This document shows, piece by piece, positions 1 to 10,628 of a DNA stretch of 64,000 nucleotides (position 1 is its first letter; each line of letters opens with the position of its first letter). The notes beneath the pieces were generated by a model. That model saw only the letters and a list, made by a program, of their open reading frames with translations. It made no database searches and was not told the origin of the DNA. The translations under genes and the position numbers were made by a program. The stretch covers positions 78,426,192 to 78,490,191 of the forward strand of contig CM023457.1 of assembly GCA_013339765.2 (NCBI GenBank). Direction: 5' to 3'. This DNA comes from Haemaphysalis longicornis. Its lineage: Eukaryota; Arthropoda; Arachnida; Ixodida; Ixodidae.

Positions 1-2156
1 CGACGTGCGAGCTCCGCGACCTCGCTCACCTGGGTTCGTGATGTGCAGACGACGGCGATGTCGTCCGCGTACGCTAGCACGCGGAGTTCTTCATTCCCGA
101 GGACCAGTCCCCTGATCGAATTGGAAGTAGCGATCATTCGACAGAGCGGTTCCAGATAGAGCGCGAACAAGACAGGAGACATTGGACATCCCTGGCGGAC
201 CGACCTGCTGACCTCTATGGGTGGTCCGAGTGTTCCCCCCAACATCACACTTGTTGTGATGTCTGCGTAACACGTTTCTAGCCATTTCATCATTGTTTCC
301 CCTATCCCGCAGTGCTGAAGTAGAGCGAAGAGAAATGTCCGATCGACTTGATCGAAGGCCTTTCGAAGATCCAGTTGCAGTACCGCAATAGGCATCACGC
401 CCATCTCTGCAGCCTCGCAGGCGGTCCTCATCCGATGTAAATTGGTGTTGATAGAGCGACCTTTGAACCCGCAGGTTTGATGCTCACCAACCACGCCTCG
501 GAGGGCCATCTCGAGGCGTCGAGCTAGGATCCTAGCGAGTATCTTATAGTCGGTCGATAGGAGTGTGATTGGGCGGAAGTCGGTAACGGCCGGTAAAGCT
601 TTGGAGCTGGTCTCTTTGGGGATCAGAACGAGGTGGCTTTGCCGCATGGAGGGAAGGAGCCGACCTTCCTGCCTGCATTTTTCAAAAACGGTCACTAGAA
701 TGGGGCCCAATTCTTTTCGAAACGCCCGATAGAATTCGGCGATGATGCCGTCCGGACCTGGAGACTTGTTCTTAGGCAGTTTTTTGATTTCGCGGTCTAC
801 CTCCCACGCGGTTATAGGCGCGTTGATTAGGTCTTTTGCGTCGTCCGGCACTGAGGGTAAGGAAGAGAGTACCTCGGTGGGCACGCCGTCTGGCGTCGGT
901 CTAGACCGGAAAAGGTCTTTAAAATAGTCGTAAAAGGCTGCCGCCACTTCCTTCTGCCCCTGCGCGACTCCGCCACCGTGGCTGACCTCGTTGATCTTTT
1001 TGCGGGCGATGCGCTCGCGCTCGAAAGCTCGGAAGATCTTGGACGGCTGCGCCTCGTACTCGACCCTCTGCTCGCGGCTGCGGACAAGGGCGCCCCAGTA
1101 TCGCCGCTCTAGCTCACTCCGGAGCTCTTCTTTAGTTAGGCGGATGTCTTCTCGGAACTCTCCCGGCCGTTCTTCGTCCGCCTCGATGAGGCCACGGAGG
1201 GTCTCCATAAGGCGCCGCTCGTTGGCTCTCTGTTCGGCCGCCTCACGCCTACCTATCTCCATGGCTACTTCCTTAACCGTGGTTTTGAAACTTTCCCACG
1301 CGACATCATCATCTAAGTTGTCTTCCAAGATCTTCAAGGCCTCCCTTACCCTTACGGTGAAATCAGGGTGTTCGATGCACTTCGCGTTCATTATCCAGCG
1401 ACTGCTGGACTTCGTTTGTGAGCGCGCCTGGCCCATTGATATTGAGCAGGACACCAGCCCATGGTCGGAGAAGGCGATCGGTATGACATTGTAGCTAGCT
1501 ACCCGCTGTAGCAAGTCGCCGCTAACGTAAAAGCGATCCAGCCGTGCCTGGGACGCGCCACGCCACCGCGTGTAGTGGGGTGCACCCCAGTCGCGATCAC
1601 GTGTCACGTCAGTTAGGTCGCTTTCGCGTAGTACAGATGACAGGGTGCGAGCCGCGACGTCGGCGTTGCCACGGCTCCCCGCCCTGTCGCTGGCGGTTAG
1701 TACGCAGTTAAAATCTCCCCCAAGAACGACATTTCCCGCCACGTTTAGGATTGGGCGAAGGGTAGAAAAAAATGCCTGCCGAGCTTTGGGTTCATTGGGG
1801 GCATACACACAAACGAAACGTGTGATCTCACCGCCCAAGATGGCGTCAACGAGTGAGAATCGGCCATCTCCCCCCAGTTCGCAGTCGATAATGCTACAGG
1901 ATTCTGATTTCCGAATAAGAATGGCCGTACCGCCGGCACGACTTTGCGTTCGTGTGTGAAAACACCAAAAGTCATGTCCAAAGCAGCGCACGAAATTTTT
2001 GGCGTCATCAGCAGTTGAAATTTTTGTTTCTTGAAGAAGGGCCACATCGATTCTTTGGTCATTCAATAGATCGAGGAGCCAGCGCCTCCGTTTTGCGGAG
2101 ACGAGGCTGACTACGTTAATGGAAGCTAATCTGCTAATTTGTTTGGAAACGGCCAT
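1..2156 (-). CDS. LINE ORF2, endonuclease-reverse transcriptase (Tx1/L1-like), partial
   Basis: Reading the minus strand from ATG at 2156, the frame stays open for 718 codons and runs off position 1, so the C-terminus is missing. The N-terminal third is an APE-type endonuclease: LLQET near residue 40, then GGDFN, then a RLDR motif and SDHGLVS. The rest is reverse transcriptase: NKSPGPDG, FRPITLL, LDLRKAFDQVD near residue 600, RQGCPMSP, and the catalytic AYADD near residue 694. The protein nicks target DNA and primes cDNA synthesis from element RNA. It follows ORF1 with a 35-bp gap on the same strand, as in two-ORF LINEs. The RPITLLSTDYKILA-type RT points to the Tx1/L1 group (established family knowledge; clade not checked by phylogeny). 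The absence of stops over 2.1 kb suggests a young copy. Confidence 0.93.
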   Translation of the reverse strand, partial: MAVSKQISRLASINVVSLVSAKRRRWLLDLLNDQRIDVALLQETKISTADDAKNFVRCFGHDFWCFHTRTQSRAGGTAILIRKSESCSIIDCELGGDGRFSLVDAILGGEITRFVCVYAPNEPKARQAFFSTLRPILNVAGNVVLGGDFNCVLTASDRAGSRGNADVAARTLSSVLRESDLTDVTRDRDWGAPHYTRWRGASQARLDRFYVSGDLLQRVASYNVIPIAFSDHGLVSCSISMGQARSQTKSSSRWIMNAKCIEHPDFTVRVREALKILEDNLDDDVAWESFKTTVKEVAMEIGRREAAEQRANERRLMETLRGLIEADEERPGEFREDIRLTKEELRSELERRYWGALVRSREQRVEYEAQPSKIFRAFERERIARKKINEVSHGGGVAQGQKEVAAAFYDYFKDLFRSRPTPDGVPTEVLSSLPSVPDDAKDLINAPITAWEVDREIKKLPKNKSPGPDGIIAEFYRAFRKELGPILVTVFEKCRQEGRLLPSMRQSHLVLIPKETSSKALPAVTDFRPITLLSTDYKILARILARRLEMALRGVVGEHQTCGFKGRSINTNLHRMRTACEAAEMGVMPIAVLQLDLRKAFDQVDRTFLFALLQHCGIGETMMKWLETCYADITTSVMLGGTLGPPIEVSRSVRQGCPMSPVLFALYLEPLCRMIATSNSIRGLVLGNEELRVLAYADDIAVVCTSRTQVSEVAELAR

Positions 2157-2191
2157 CGCTCGCTGGGGGGAGAGGGCTCACCTGTTTCGGG

Positions 2192-3595
2192 TTAAGCGCG
2201 GCCGCCGCCGCTATTGACGCTTGGGATGGCGCCGTCTTTTTGGCCTGCCTGCCTCCGAAGGGTGCGCCGCCCTCGTTGTGGTCCCGGGGGTTCGGCGTGG
2301 CTCTGGACGCTTTCATGCTGGCCGGCGGTGCCTTCTTTTCCGTTGACATTTTCGTCCTCGTTGCTTGCCTCCTCCTTGTTGTTGTTCCTCTCCGCCGTCT
2401 TCGAAGCCCCCGAGGGGGGAGCCGCGTTTTCGTCGCTTCTCTCGGGGCCGTCGAAAAGTTGCTCCTCCTTGCCCTCCGTCGGCGGCTCCGCCGACGCTGT
2501 CCCGAGAGCCCCGCTGATGCACAATGGCGGGGGAAGAAAGGTGCTTTGTGTCTGCAGGACCCCGTCGATTTCCGGTGTGGTCTTTTGGAGGGGACAGGGG
2601 GCGGCGGCTGCGTCACTGTCGACTGGATCAACCGCGGCGTCTCTCTCCTCCGCACTAACTCGTTCCGTGCTGCTGCTGTTGGTGGTGGTGACCTCACCAG
2701 GGGCGGAGGCGTTGGCTGGGGCTTCGTCTCTTTCGTTTTTCTCGGCAGCACGAGTTACCTCGGACTGGGAGAAGGGCTGGGAGGTCATCGTCTCCTGGAT
2801 TTCTTCGATATCCATGAAATCGTTCAGTGGTTGGGTCGTCCGCATTCCTCTGGCCCTGGCCGCATAGCTTTGTTCGCACGCTGAACTGTCGTGACCAAAA
2901 CCACGGCAGGCCCGGCACCAAGGTGTTGTGCACTGCCTCCGCATGTGGCCAAGTTGTTGGCAGCGCAGACACATGGCGGGGCGGCCAGGAACTTCTATGA
3001 GCACCATGTTCCCGTACATCTTCACCTGATGGGGGAGCGCGTCAAGCGAGTTCACGTTCCTTGGGGCGATCTGTACTATTCTCGTGGTGCTCCCCATGTG
3101 GCCCATGCCCGGGCGGCGCCACTTTTCAAAAGAAATGCTCTTCACTTCACCAAAGCGTTCCAAATGCCGCACGAGGAGTTCATTGGGCACGGTTGTCGGC
3201 ACCCAGTGAAGCTTCACTGCTTTTTCCTGGTTGTTCGGGTCGATCACCAGGCACCGCTTCCCTTTGGCCTCGATTTCGCCCTTCGAGGCCAGACTCTTCA
3301 TGTCTTCTGCTGTCTGGAAAGTGACCATCCAAACGTGATTGAATTGGAATGGTCCCAGTGCAGTGATTTTCGTCAGGTCGGTGGTAGCGCTGAGTGCCGC
3401 TGCTATGTCATCGATCCTGTAGGGCCGGGCCGACGGATCGCCGTGAAGGAAAACCGAGTTTTCGCTTAACTTGCCTGTCGGCAGGGTCGGGAGCAGCGTC
3501 CGGTAGCCTGTCGCAGCGTCGGGCACGGAGGGCGGTGCGGGGGACCGGTTTGACGAACGCGCACCTTCCTCTCTCGAGGAGCCGTCTCCCTCCAT
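2192..3595 (-). CDS. LINE ORF1, nucleic-acid-binding protein with zinc knuckles
   Basis: 467 codons, with ATG at 3595 chosen as the first in-frame start. Residues about 80-200 look like an RRM-like/ORF1 core (LGPFQFNHVWMVTF, LERFGEVKSISF). Two CCHC knuckles follow near residue 209: CLRCQQLGHMRRQC and CRACRGFGHDSSAC, both C-x2-C-x4-H-x4-C. The C-terminal half is low-complexity, rich in Glu, Ser, Pro and Ala. ORF1 proteins of this kind coat the LINE RNA and act in the ribonucleoprotein. It sits just upstream of the EN-RT frame. The frame is intact, which supports a recently active element. High GC gives long overlapping open frames on the plus strand; these are shadows. Confidence 0.9.
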   Translation of the reverse strand: MEGDGSSREEGARSSNRSPAPPSVPDAATGYRTLLPTLPTGKLSENSVFLHGDPSARPYRIDDIAAALSATTDLTKITALGPFQFNHVWMVTFQTAEDMKSLASKGEIEAKGKRCLVIDPNNQEKAVKLHWVPTTVPNELLVRHLERFGEVKSISFEKWRRPGMGHMGSTTRIVQIAPRNVNSLDALPHQVKMYGNMVLIEVPGRPAMCLRCQQLGHMRRQCTTPWCRACRGFGHDSSACEQSYAARARGMRTTQPLNDFMDIEEIQETMTSQPFSQSEVTRAAEKNERDEAPANASAPGEVTTTNSSSTERVSAEERDAAVDPVDSDAAAAPCPLQKTTPEIDGVLQTQSTFLPPPLCISGALGTASAEPPTEGKEEQLFDGPERSDENAAPPSGASKTAERNNNKEEASNEDENVNGKEGTAGQHESVQSHAEPPGPQRGRRTLRRQAGQKDGAIPSVNSGGGRA

Positions 3596-4040
3596 GACTG
3601 CTCCCTCTGAGAGCTGGGGAGGGACTCAAGCCACGGACGCGACGTTGATATCAGTGTTAGTAACGCGCCTTATATCTTTAATGCATTCAAACTACGTCGT
3701 CAGCGGCGTGCGTTGGCGACTCAGCGGCGTTATAGCGGCTTGATAACTGCGTGGTGTACACGTGATACTACAAACCCGCTAGTTCTGCATTCTCTCACGT
3801 GACTGCGCCTCCTCTCCCTTCACTCCGGTCGGCGCTTCGCAGCTGCGGTGCGCTGCGGTGCGGTGCGCTCCTCCTCTCGAACATACACGTTAATTCACCA
3901 AGATTTCCGCAGAGGGACAAACGAGGCGTGTTAAGCCGAACGTGATCACGAGGGGGTGTTAATGTAACTAACGGGCAAAATGCCACCAAACTTCAACAAA
4001 CTCCCCCTCATAGCATCACCCCGTGCTTCGCACTTCCTCA
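3596..4040. other. LINE leader and flank, no gene
   Basis: GC-rich sequence upstream of ORF1 probably includes the LINE 5' UTR. I cannot place the 5' end of the element: no target-site duplication was found. No coding signal is seen on either strand. Confidence 0.4.
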
Positions 4041-4346
4041 TACTCCCCTTCGGGGAAATGCGGGGGAATTTTTTTTGTTTCTCTAAGTCATGTCCGACCA
4101 ATAATATCCTGTTACGTTATAAAAACGATTTAATTTGGAACTCTCCCGAAATCTGCTTTATTGTTGAAATGCAGGGCGTTCCATGGTTCGGCACTTCCCC
4201 TAATTATTTAATATTTTTCTCTTTTTTTTCAAAATTTCGTTCTACCGATTACCTCAATTTCCGCTATTACAACGATTACAGGTGGAACTTTCGCAAAATC
4301 TACATTATTGTGGAAATACAGGGCGCTATGCGTTTCGCCATTTTGC
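4041..4346 (+). repeat. AT-rich tandem monomers (first part)
   Basis: About 2.5 monomers of roughly 120-130 bp. Each carries a T-rich stretch, a CGACCAATAA-like segment, a GATTACAGGTGGAAC-like segment, then GAAATCTGCATTATTGTGGA and a CAGGGCGTT-like end. The array continues at 5544 after a transposon insertion, and the same monomer recurs at 38185-38660. Confidence 0.75.
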
Positions 4347-4350
4347 TTAA

Positions 4351-5539
4351 AGGGGCACTGACACAAAAATTTTGCATCTCGTTTTTTTGTTGCGATAAGT
4401 AGGTAGTGACCTACTTATAACCTGTAGAAACCTCATTTGCTTCAGCGTGCGACGGTTGTTTAATTAGAGGCATTTTCAATGCGGCCAGTCGCAGTTTTCG
4501 GTTTCAGCGAGTGCCGCGAAACGATGGATTTTGTGGATTTTGTGTGAACAAAGCTGACCACGGACCGTCGGAGGGATATCACAGAGCAGAGCCGCCGTAG
4601 CACTGTCGAATCCGCATCGACGGCAGTTTCTGCGAATGTCCCCACGTACTGATCTCGTGAGGCGCTTAATTAAAAAGCGACCGTGGATGTGACGCAGGCG
4701 CTGCGAGTGAAAATGCTACCGCGGCTAAAGAACGACGCGCGACGCTCGAGACGGTGGGTGGCAAGACGCGCGCTGGGAGCAGCCGGCCGGTCTGCCTAGC
4801 CTACAGGTCCGCCTACAGATGTGTTCGGCTTAGCACTGCGGCGGATATTCGAGTGCCGCTCTCGTAAGCGGTGCAGATGACAATTTTTAATGCAACCCGC
4901 CATCGCATCATTAACTCCTTTCTCATGTAAGCCACCATGGTCGGGACTTGGGGACAATTTCGTGCAGCGGTAACAAGCTATCACTCGAGCTACCTGCGCC
5001 GGCCTGGGCCACTTCGCGACCGTGGCCGCCGCCTGCACAGCGACCGTGCGGCTAGCTCAGTGGGCTTTTCGTGCCTCTGGCGCGTTTTCGCACCCAATGG
5101 TAATAAACAGTAATAGAAACAGAGTGCCTGGAATCGCTGTAGAACTTTGGTCGCGGCCAGCTGCCCGATGAGCTGACGAAATCACGGCGCCTCCGCCGCC
5201 AACGATCGGGTCGTTCGTTCTCCAGAGCAGAAGCTCCGCCCTCCGGCCCTCCGATTGGAGCGGCGAGCCGGGCGAGCCGGCGCAAAACGCCGGCAGTGCG
5301 GAAGCGGCAAGCACAAACTCGTGACGTGTTAGATGTTGTTTATTTACACAATCTCCTCGGGATGTCGATTGCGCGTGGTCCTCTGCTGGCTGCTCGGTTG
5401 CGTTTCGCACACTTTAAAATTGATTTTAAATATGTTCTAGGCTGTATTCGCCGCTGATATTTTGCAGATGATGTATATGTGTTCCCACCAATCTATCTCC
5501 GAAGTTATCTCGCCTTCAAAATTTTGTGTCAGTGCCCCT
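4351..5539. mobile_element. TTAA-flanked DNA transposon/MITE with terminal inverted repeats
   Basis: The left end AGGGGCACTGACACAAAA and the right end (its reverse complement, ending GTGTCAGTGCCCCT) form inverted repeats of about 27 bp. TTAA lies immediately outside both ends (4347-4350 and 5540-5543), as expected for TTAA-targeting (piggyBac-like) elements. The 1.2-kb interior has no convincing transposase frame, so the copy is non-autonomous. It interrupts a tandem monomer, and the flanks rejoin to a normal monomer. A related single end is seen near 41029. Confidence 0.85.
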
Positions 5540-5543
5540 TTAA

Positions 5544-5700
5544 TATTTTGTAGCTTTTTTTCTTATTTTTTCTAAATTGCGTGCGACCAGTTATCTCCAT
5601 TTACGTTATTGTAGCGATTACAGGTGGAACTACCGCGATATCTGCATTTTTGTGGGAATTCAGGGCGTTACACCGTTCTGGCTTGGGGGTACTCGGTAAA
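5544..5700 (+). repeat. AT-rich tandem monomer (continuation)
   Basis: The tandem monomer resumes directly after the TTAA at 5540-5543, with the conserved GATTACAGGTGGAAC core at about 5618. Confidence 0.75.
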
Positions 5701-5907
5701 GAATAGCACTACGCATTAAAACAGCATTAAAACCTAACTTTCTTTGAAACCTCCTGGTGCTCAGAAGAAGTTTTAAGGGGGCGTTTTAACTGGGGGAACC
5801 GTGATACCCCATTTGTAAAAGAAGAATAGACATAGCTCTCCCAGCCCCCCTGTTCCGACGCCTCTGCCGATGACCACGTCCCAGCTGCCTCCTTGTTCAA
5901 CGAAGCG

Positions 5908-6627
5908 CGCACGCCCGCACTCGCGCGCACGCGCACACACGCAAAAACACACACACGCACACACACAAGTGCACACACGTACACACACACGCGCGCAGAC
6001 ACACGCACATGCACACGCACATACACACACGCACACACGCGCATGCACGCACATACACACACACACGCGCAAACACACGCGCACACACACACGCACGCCC
6101 ACGCACTTGCGCACATGCACAAACATGTACGCACACACACGCAGACATGTGCGCGCACACACACATGTACACACACGCACACACACACGTACACACACAC
6201 ACACGCACGCACACGCCCGTACACACACACGTATACACGCACGAACACGCACACACACGTAGACACACACATACACAGACGCACACGCACACACACGCAC
6301 ACACACGTACACACTCGCACACGCACGCACACATGCACTCACACGCACGCAGACACACGCACGCACATACACACACAAGTCTGCACACGCACACACGCAC
6401 GCGCACACACACACGCGCACACCCATGCACACACACACACTATTTCCCACATACACACAAACGTACGCACATACACGAACACGCGCGCGCACACACACGC
6501 ACGCACACACACTTGCGCGCACACACACGTACACACATGCACACGCGCGCTTACACAAACACATGTACTAACACTTACGCAGACACACGCAGGCACACAC
6601 ACGCACACGCGCATGAGCGCACACACG
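5908..6627. repeat. Long interrupted (CA)n microsatellite
   Basis: About 720 bp of CA dinucleotides interrupted by CG, GC, TA and CT steps (ACGCACACAC, ACGTACACAC variants). Long Cys/Val- or His/Thr-rich open frames on both strands come only from the repeat and are not genes. Confidence 0.97.
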
Positions 6628-6689
6628 GAATTCTACGTCTACGATGAATCGACAAGGGCTGGAGCGCCTTCGACCCCCGAAGTACAGTC

Positions 6690-6978
6690 GGTAAAACGCT
6701 TGGCAGTAACAGCAATTTCAATTTCTAGTCACAGTCACATCTGAAAAATACTTTAAGTATCTTCTTAATAGCTGCAGCCTTCATATTACACCAATAAGAC
6801 GCATTTTATTCGTTTGAATAATATTTGCAATGAACAAATAATCAGTACAGCCCGCAGTTGTTTACATTCGAAAAAACATCGTGATGTCGCGGTCAATTCA
6901 CAGCTAAGCCACGCGCAGTTTGCAATTACAGACAAATGGCATGAGTACGATGTAGTTGACTGCGTGCGAATGTTTCGC
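6690..6978 (+). repeat. 5' module of a THAP-associated repeat (copy A)
   Basis: Matches by eye the modules at 39886-39935, 40400-40505 and 41425-41520: shared blocks include GACGCATTTTATTCGTTTGA, ATTTGCAATGAACAAAT and GATGTCGCGGTCAAT. The family continues past the SINE at 7200-7350 (CAATGCCTGCGGCG, TCTAAATTCCGC) and leads into the THAP remnant. Confidence 0.7.
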
Positions 6979-6987
6979 CGCGTGTAA

Positions 6988-7199
6988 TTGGTTGATTGTA
7001 GGGTTTAACGCCCCGACGCAACGCAGGCGATGAGGCGCGCCGTAGTGGAGGGCTCCGGATTAATTTTGACCACCTGGGGATCTTTAACGTGCACCGAAAT
7101 CTCGTGCACACGGGCGTTTTTGCTTTTCGCCTCCATCAGAAAAGCGGCCGCCGCAGCCGGGAATCGAACCCGCGACCTCGTGCTCAGCAGCCCAATTGT
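6988..7199 (-). mobile_element. tRNA-derived SINE, antisense
   Basis: Reading the minus strand: tRNA-like head with B box GGTTCGATTCCC (partly truncated), body, then GTTAAACCCTACAATCAACC tail. It is flanked by the 9-bp duplication CGCGTGTAA at 6979-6987 and 7200-7208, which supports retrotransposition into the THAP-associated repeat. Tick tRNA SINEs such as Ruka are known; identity was not checked. Confidence 0.88.
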
Positions 7200-7506
7200 C
7201 GCGTGTAAACAACCATCGCCTCCTTTACTATTCCAATGCCTGCGGCGTTACCCCAAAGCGTGCGCGCCTTGGCTAGAATGTACACTCTACATTGGCCTCA
7301 CCCTCTGCGTCTAAATTCCGCCTGGTGGCGCCAACCACCGATCATCCCGCCTGAGTTACTTAAGCAGCCGGGCAAGGAGGAAAATACTCGCAAACCAGTT
7401 CTCTCGGCGGCAGGCGCGCCTTACGCTTCCAGTGCACCAGCGTTGCCTGTGCGCGCTGGGCTGCTAACATCGCTCGGCGCGGTGTGCTCCGCTGCGTAGT
7501 TCAGGG

Positions 7507-7890
7507 GTGTTTCGCACCGTGTGCTTAGTTTTTGCAGAACTTTCAACTGTTTCAGTCAATGCTATGAAGCCGTTCAAGGCGCAAACGTCTCTTGGTCAGC
7601 ACTGTGCGGTGGTGGATTATCGAACTATCAGAGAAAGCGAGAAAAGTCGCCGACAGCACGCATCTGCGCGACACTGCCTGGAGAAAATGCAGTGCGGTTG
7701 CGACGTGTTTTTGCTGCATCGATTCCCAACGGACACCGAGTTGAGATATTGGTGGACGCCGTTGATAAATCGCAACGACTTTGTAACAACGACCAACTCT
7801 AGCGTTTGTTGGGTACACTTGGACGGCAAACAGACGGAGCAAAATCCATTTATCAAACGCAAAGCTGCGACAGGGAACGGAACACCCTGA
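7507..7890 (+). pseudogene. THAP zinc-finger domain remnant (copy A)
   Basis: The frame encodes LLHRFPTDTELRYWW near residue 70 of the frame, followed by NRNDFVTTTNSSVCWVH, the typical order of a THAP domain (HRFP, W, C-x2-H). The first Cys pair is abnormal (MQCGC) and the frame ends soon after, with no downstream transposase domain. THAP domains bind DNA, and in genomes like this they usually derive from P-element-type transposases. The upstream flank matches that of copy B at 41962-42513. It could be an exon of a host THAP gene, but the shared repeat flank favours a transposon remnant. Confidence 0.6.
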
Positions 7891-7920
7891 AATGTTAGTT
7901 TATCCTTTACAATACAGCAT

Positions 7921-8048
7921 TGATTGATTCGTTGATTGATTAATTTTTATGGGGTTTAACATGCCGACGCCTTATAGGTGATGAGGCGCGCCGTAGTGGA
8001 GGGCTCTGGATTAATTTTGACCGCCTGGTGATCTTTCACGAGCGCCGA
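7921..8048 (-). mobile_element. Truncated SINE, antisense
   Basis: Tail (TTGATTGATTCGTTGATTGA) and body only; the tRNA-like head is absent. Possible flanking duplication TACAATA at 7908-7914 and 8049-8055. Confidence 0.75.
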
Positions 8049-8055
8049 TACAATA

Positions 8056-8883
8056 AAACATTACAATAACTTCTCGTTTCTTGTAGTCAATTTAAAATAC
8101 CATATATTATTTGGTCATTATATCCGATTGGCAATAACCAATCACCTTTTAATCTAATCTAACGGTTAAAATCACGGCGTTTTCCTCACTTTTTTTCATG
8201 TGAACGCATTACACTGCCAAACGATACGAAAGGATAATTTTCTCCATCGCACACTGCTGGTCGATAGCACGATAAGTAGGCAGCCCAATGTGAAAACACA
8301 GCTCGAGATTCGAGATACGTGAACGTGAACCTGTGCACAATGAGGTCAAGGGAAAAGCTTCTAATCCTCTTGCGTTGTCACAGGATATAAAGTACAACAA
8401 GTACAAAACAGTTACTACTGATCGCGTAAAGCATTTGTGGTGCAAGCAGCGGTTCCACAAAGGTGGGCTCCGAGCGACAGTCCACATGCGCTGCGCAGAG
8501 TTAGGACAATATTGATCACGATCATGATCAACCAATATTAACTCGCCCAAATGTCGATCCTTCTGCTCAACCTTAGAATACTAGTAATTTGACTGGTTGT
8601 GCGGTCGTGTTATTTTTCAGCCCAGGTAATTTCGTTTCGTCAGTAACCGTCATAAGTCTAGTTAAGAAAGAATATATTGCATTGCAATGTCAACAGCGTA
8701 GCAATCGCCTCGTCGAAAGTCCATTGCGAGCGTGGATCAGCTGACTCAGATATGCTGTGCGCGCTCCCCATTAGACGTCGCGCTTCCGTAAACATGACTA
8801 ATCGGTGCACAAAACAAGCATGGTGGCATTGAAAACACGTATTTGCTCCCCGATATCAATTTTTGTGACAGTCGGTGTCATAC
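8056..8883. other. No gene seen
   Basis: AT-moderate unique-looking sequence. One imperfect palindrome built of GATCA units lies near 8505-8537. No exon signal. Confidence 0.4.
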
Positions 8884-8971
8884 CGGTACGTTTCCAATCG
8901 CGGAACTGCGGAGCACCACCGGCACCACCCCCACCAGTGTTACTGCTGCTCGCAACAGCCGGGGTCGGCAT
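8884..8971 (-). CDS. Candidate first coding exon of an unknown minus-strand gene
   Basis: ATG at 8971 on the minus strand opens a Gly/Ala-rich N-terminus (MPTPAVASSSNTGGGG) and reaches QFRDWKRT, then meets a plausible donor (CCG|GTATGA) at 8883-8878. Continuing past the donor the frame stays open to about 8798. An upstream in-frame hydrophobic stretch (from 9055) looks like an accident of a T-rich leader. No downstream exon was found before the window start. Could be chance. Confidence 0.25.
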
Positions 8972-9988
8972 CTTCCACTCTGGCAGCAAATTAGAACCTA
9001 AAATCTGTCCGCAGATGGTGAAAACAAAACAGAAAACACACACAAACACAAGCACTGCAACCGCTAAGTTAACGCCAAAACACTACGGTTCACTCGGTAA
9101 GGCACGGGTACCGAGCAAATGCACGGAGAGAACGGAGCACTTAAAAGCTCAGCGTGCGGTTTCGGCGGTCGCTTCATAGACGGCGCTAGCATCTGGTCAG
9201 AAAAAGCAATGGCGCCGCCCACCTCTAGCAAGGAAAATGATGTATAGGAGGTTGCGAAACTATAGGCCCCATGCATAAAAAGTGGCCCTACGATTGGTCC
9301 ACTGTTTTTAGATCATGTTTTACAGTGGCGCCCATCTCTTGGTGACAAAATAAACTATTCAACTGCTTCGCCGCTCGACGACTTGGGCGAAAATGGTATT
9401 GGAGTGCTTGCGTAAATTTGTTATACCAAAGAAGAATAATGTGTTCAACTATGCAAGTGTTTTATTACATTCGAAGCAACAGTAGTAAAAGAAGTGCGAC
9501 CATGGGGTCAACCGTCACTTGCACACTGTCGTCTGCTGCGCGTCCTCTTCGGGTTTTCTGGCGGCAAAAAAATAAATAAGAAATCGCTTTGATGGCTTAT
9601 GCAAGCTCTAAATGATTATTTAGAGCCACTCGATGGGCTACTGGATTAGTTTTGGCATACAATAGGCTGTCGCCCAAATGGTAACTTCAAATTTAGTACT
9701 TCAGGTGGGACCAACGTTGTGCCGGAGTGCCCACACAAGCGCTAATTGGTCGAGGCAGTTGTGCGGACGCAGAAACAATAGCAACATAAAAAACAGGAGA
9801 TAAGATAGCAATAAACACCTTATGAAAGTAATAAAATGAAGAATCACGCACTTTAAAACAAAATTTAACGTTGAATTGTCCGTTTGAATCATTGGTTTGT
9901 TTTTTGGATAGTGCGTGTGGCGGCCGCAGTAGCGCCACCGTATGTACGATCCAAAGCAGGGGGGCGGGAGGTGGGGTGCAGGTGCATG
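8972..9988. other. No gene seen
   Basis: No coding signal beyond the candidate exon. Region 9350-9700 is AT-rich and featureless. Confidence 0.35.
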
Positions 9989-10085
9989 TGTGCAAGTCAA
10001 CAATAACCCATTCATGGCACAAGTGCACTACACACAACGTGCTCGGCAATACATCCGATGATTGGGCAGAAGCCGAGGAGACAAA
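9989..10085 (+). repeat. Direct repeat, copy 1
   Basis: About 95 bp beginning GTGCAAGTCAACAATA and ending near GCCGAGGAG. Repeated with few changes at 10629-10724. Includes GCACTACACACAACGTG and ATTGGGCAGA. Confidence 0.8.
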
Positions 10086-10628
10086 GAAACGTCTCAAAAA
10101 CAAATCGAGTGTAGGAGCAGCCTTCGGATACAAAACACTTTTTTTGCTGGGAAGGGCTCACTTTCTTGCTTATCACGGTGTTCGATACAACTCGGCTCAA
10201 GAAAGTTACTCGAATGTATTGAACTAATCACAGCAGGTCAAACACATGTGTAATTGCTGCCACACAAGAAGTTCTCATGTCGGGCAACAATCCAGGCGGT
10301 CTGTCCAATATCGAAAGCGACGGATTCCTCGTGCTCAAGTGAATGACTAGTCAGTTACTTCCATTATAACGATGACACACAAAACGTAACACATAATGGC
10401 GTCAATGAACGCCGTCAGCCAAAATTTATGCGAAATATAAACATTCACCCAATGGCAACTAAAAGAATGAAATGAAGGCACAACACAAGCAGTTTACAAC
10501 CGCATTGACCGGCAGTCTGTGAGAGGAGCGTGTAGTGAGAATTCACAAAGTTTTAGGTACTGAACTGAGCGTGCAGAACATCAGTCCGGCATTTTCAAAG
10601 AAAAGTTCAAGTGCCCGATCGCAAAAAA

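Noticed and set aside
2214..3469. Plus-strand proteins opposite LINE ORF1
   Set aside because: Antisense shadows of a GC-rich coding frame; no domain.
5727..6744. Long Cys/Val and His/Thr open frames on both strands
   Set aside because: They are produced by the (CA)n repeat and have no normal protein composition.
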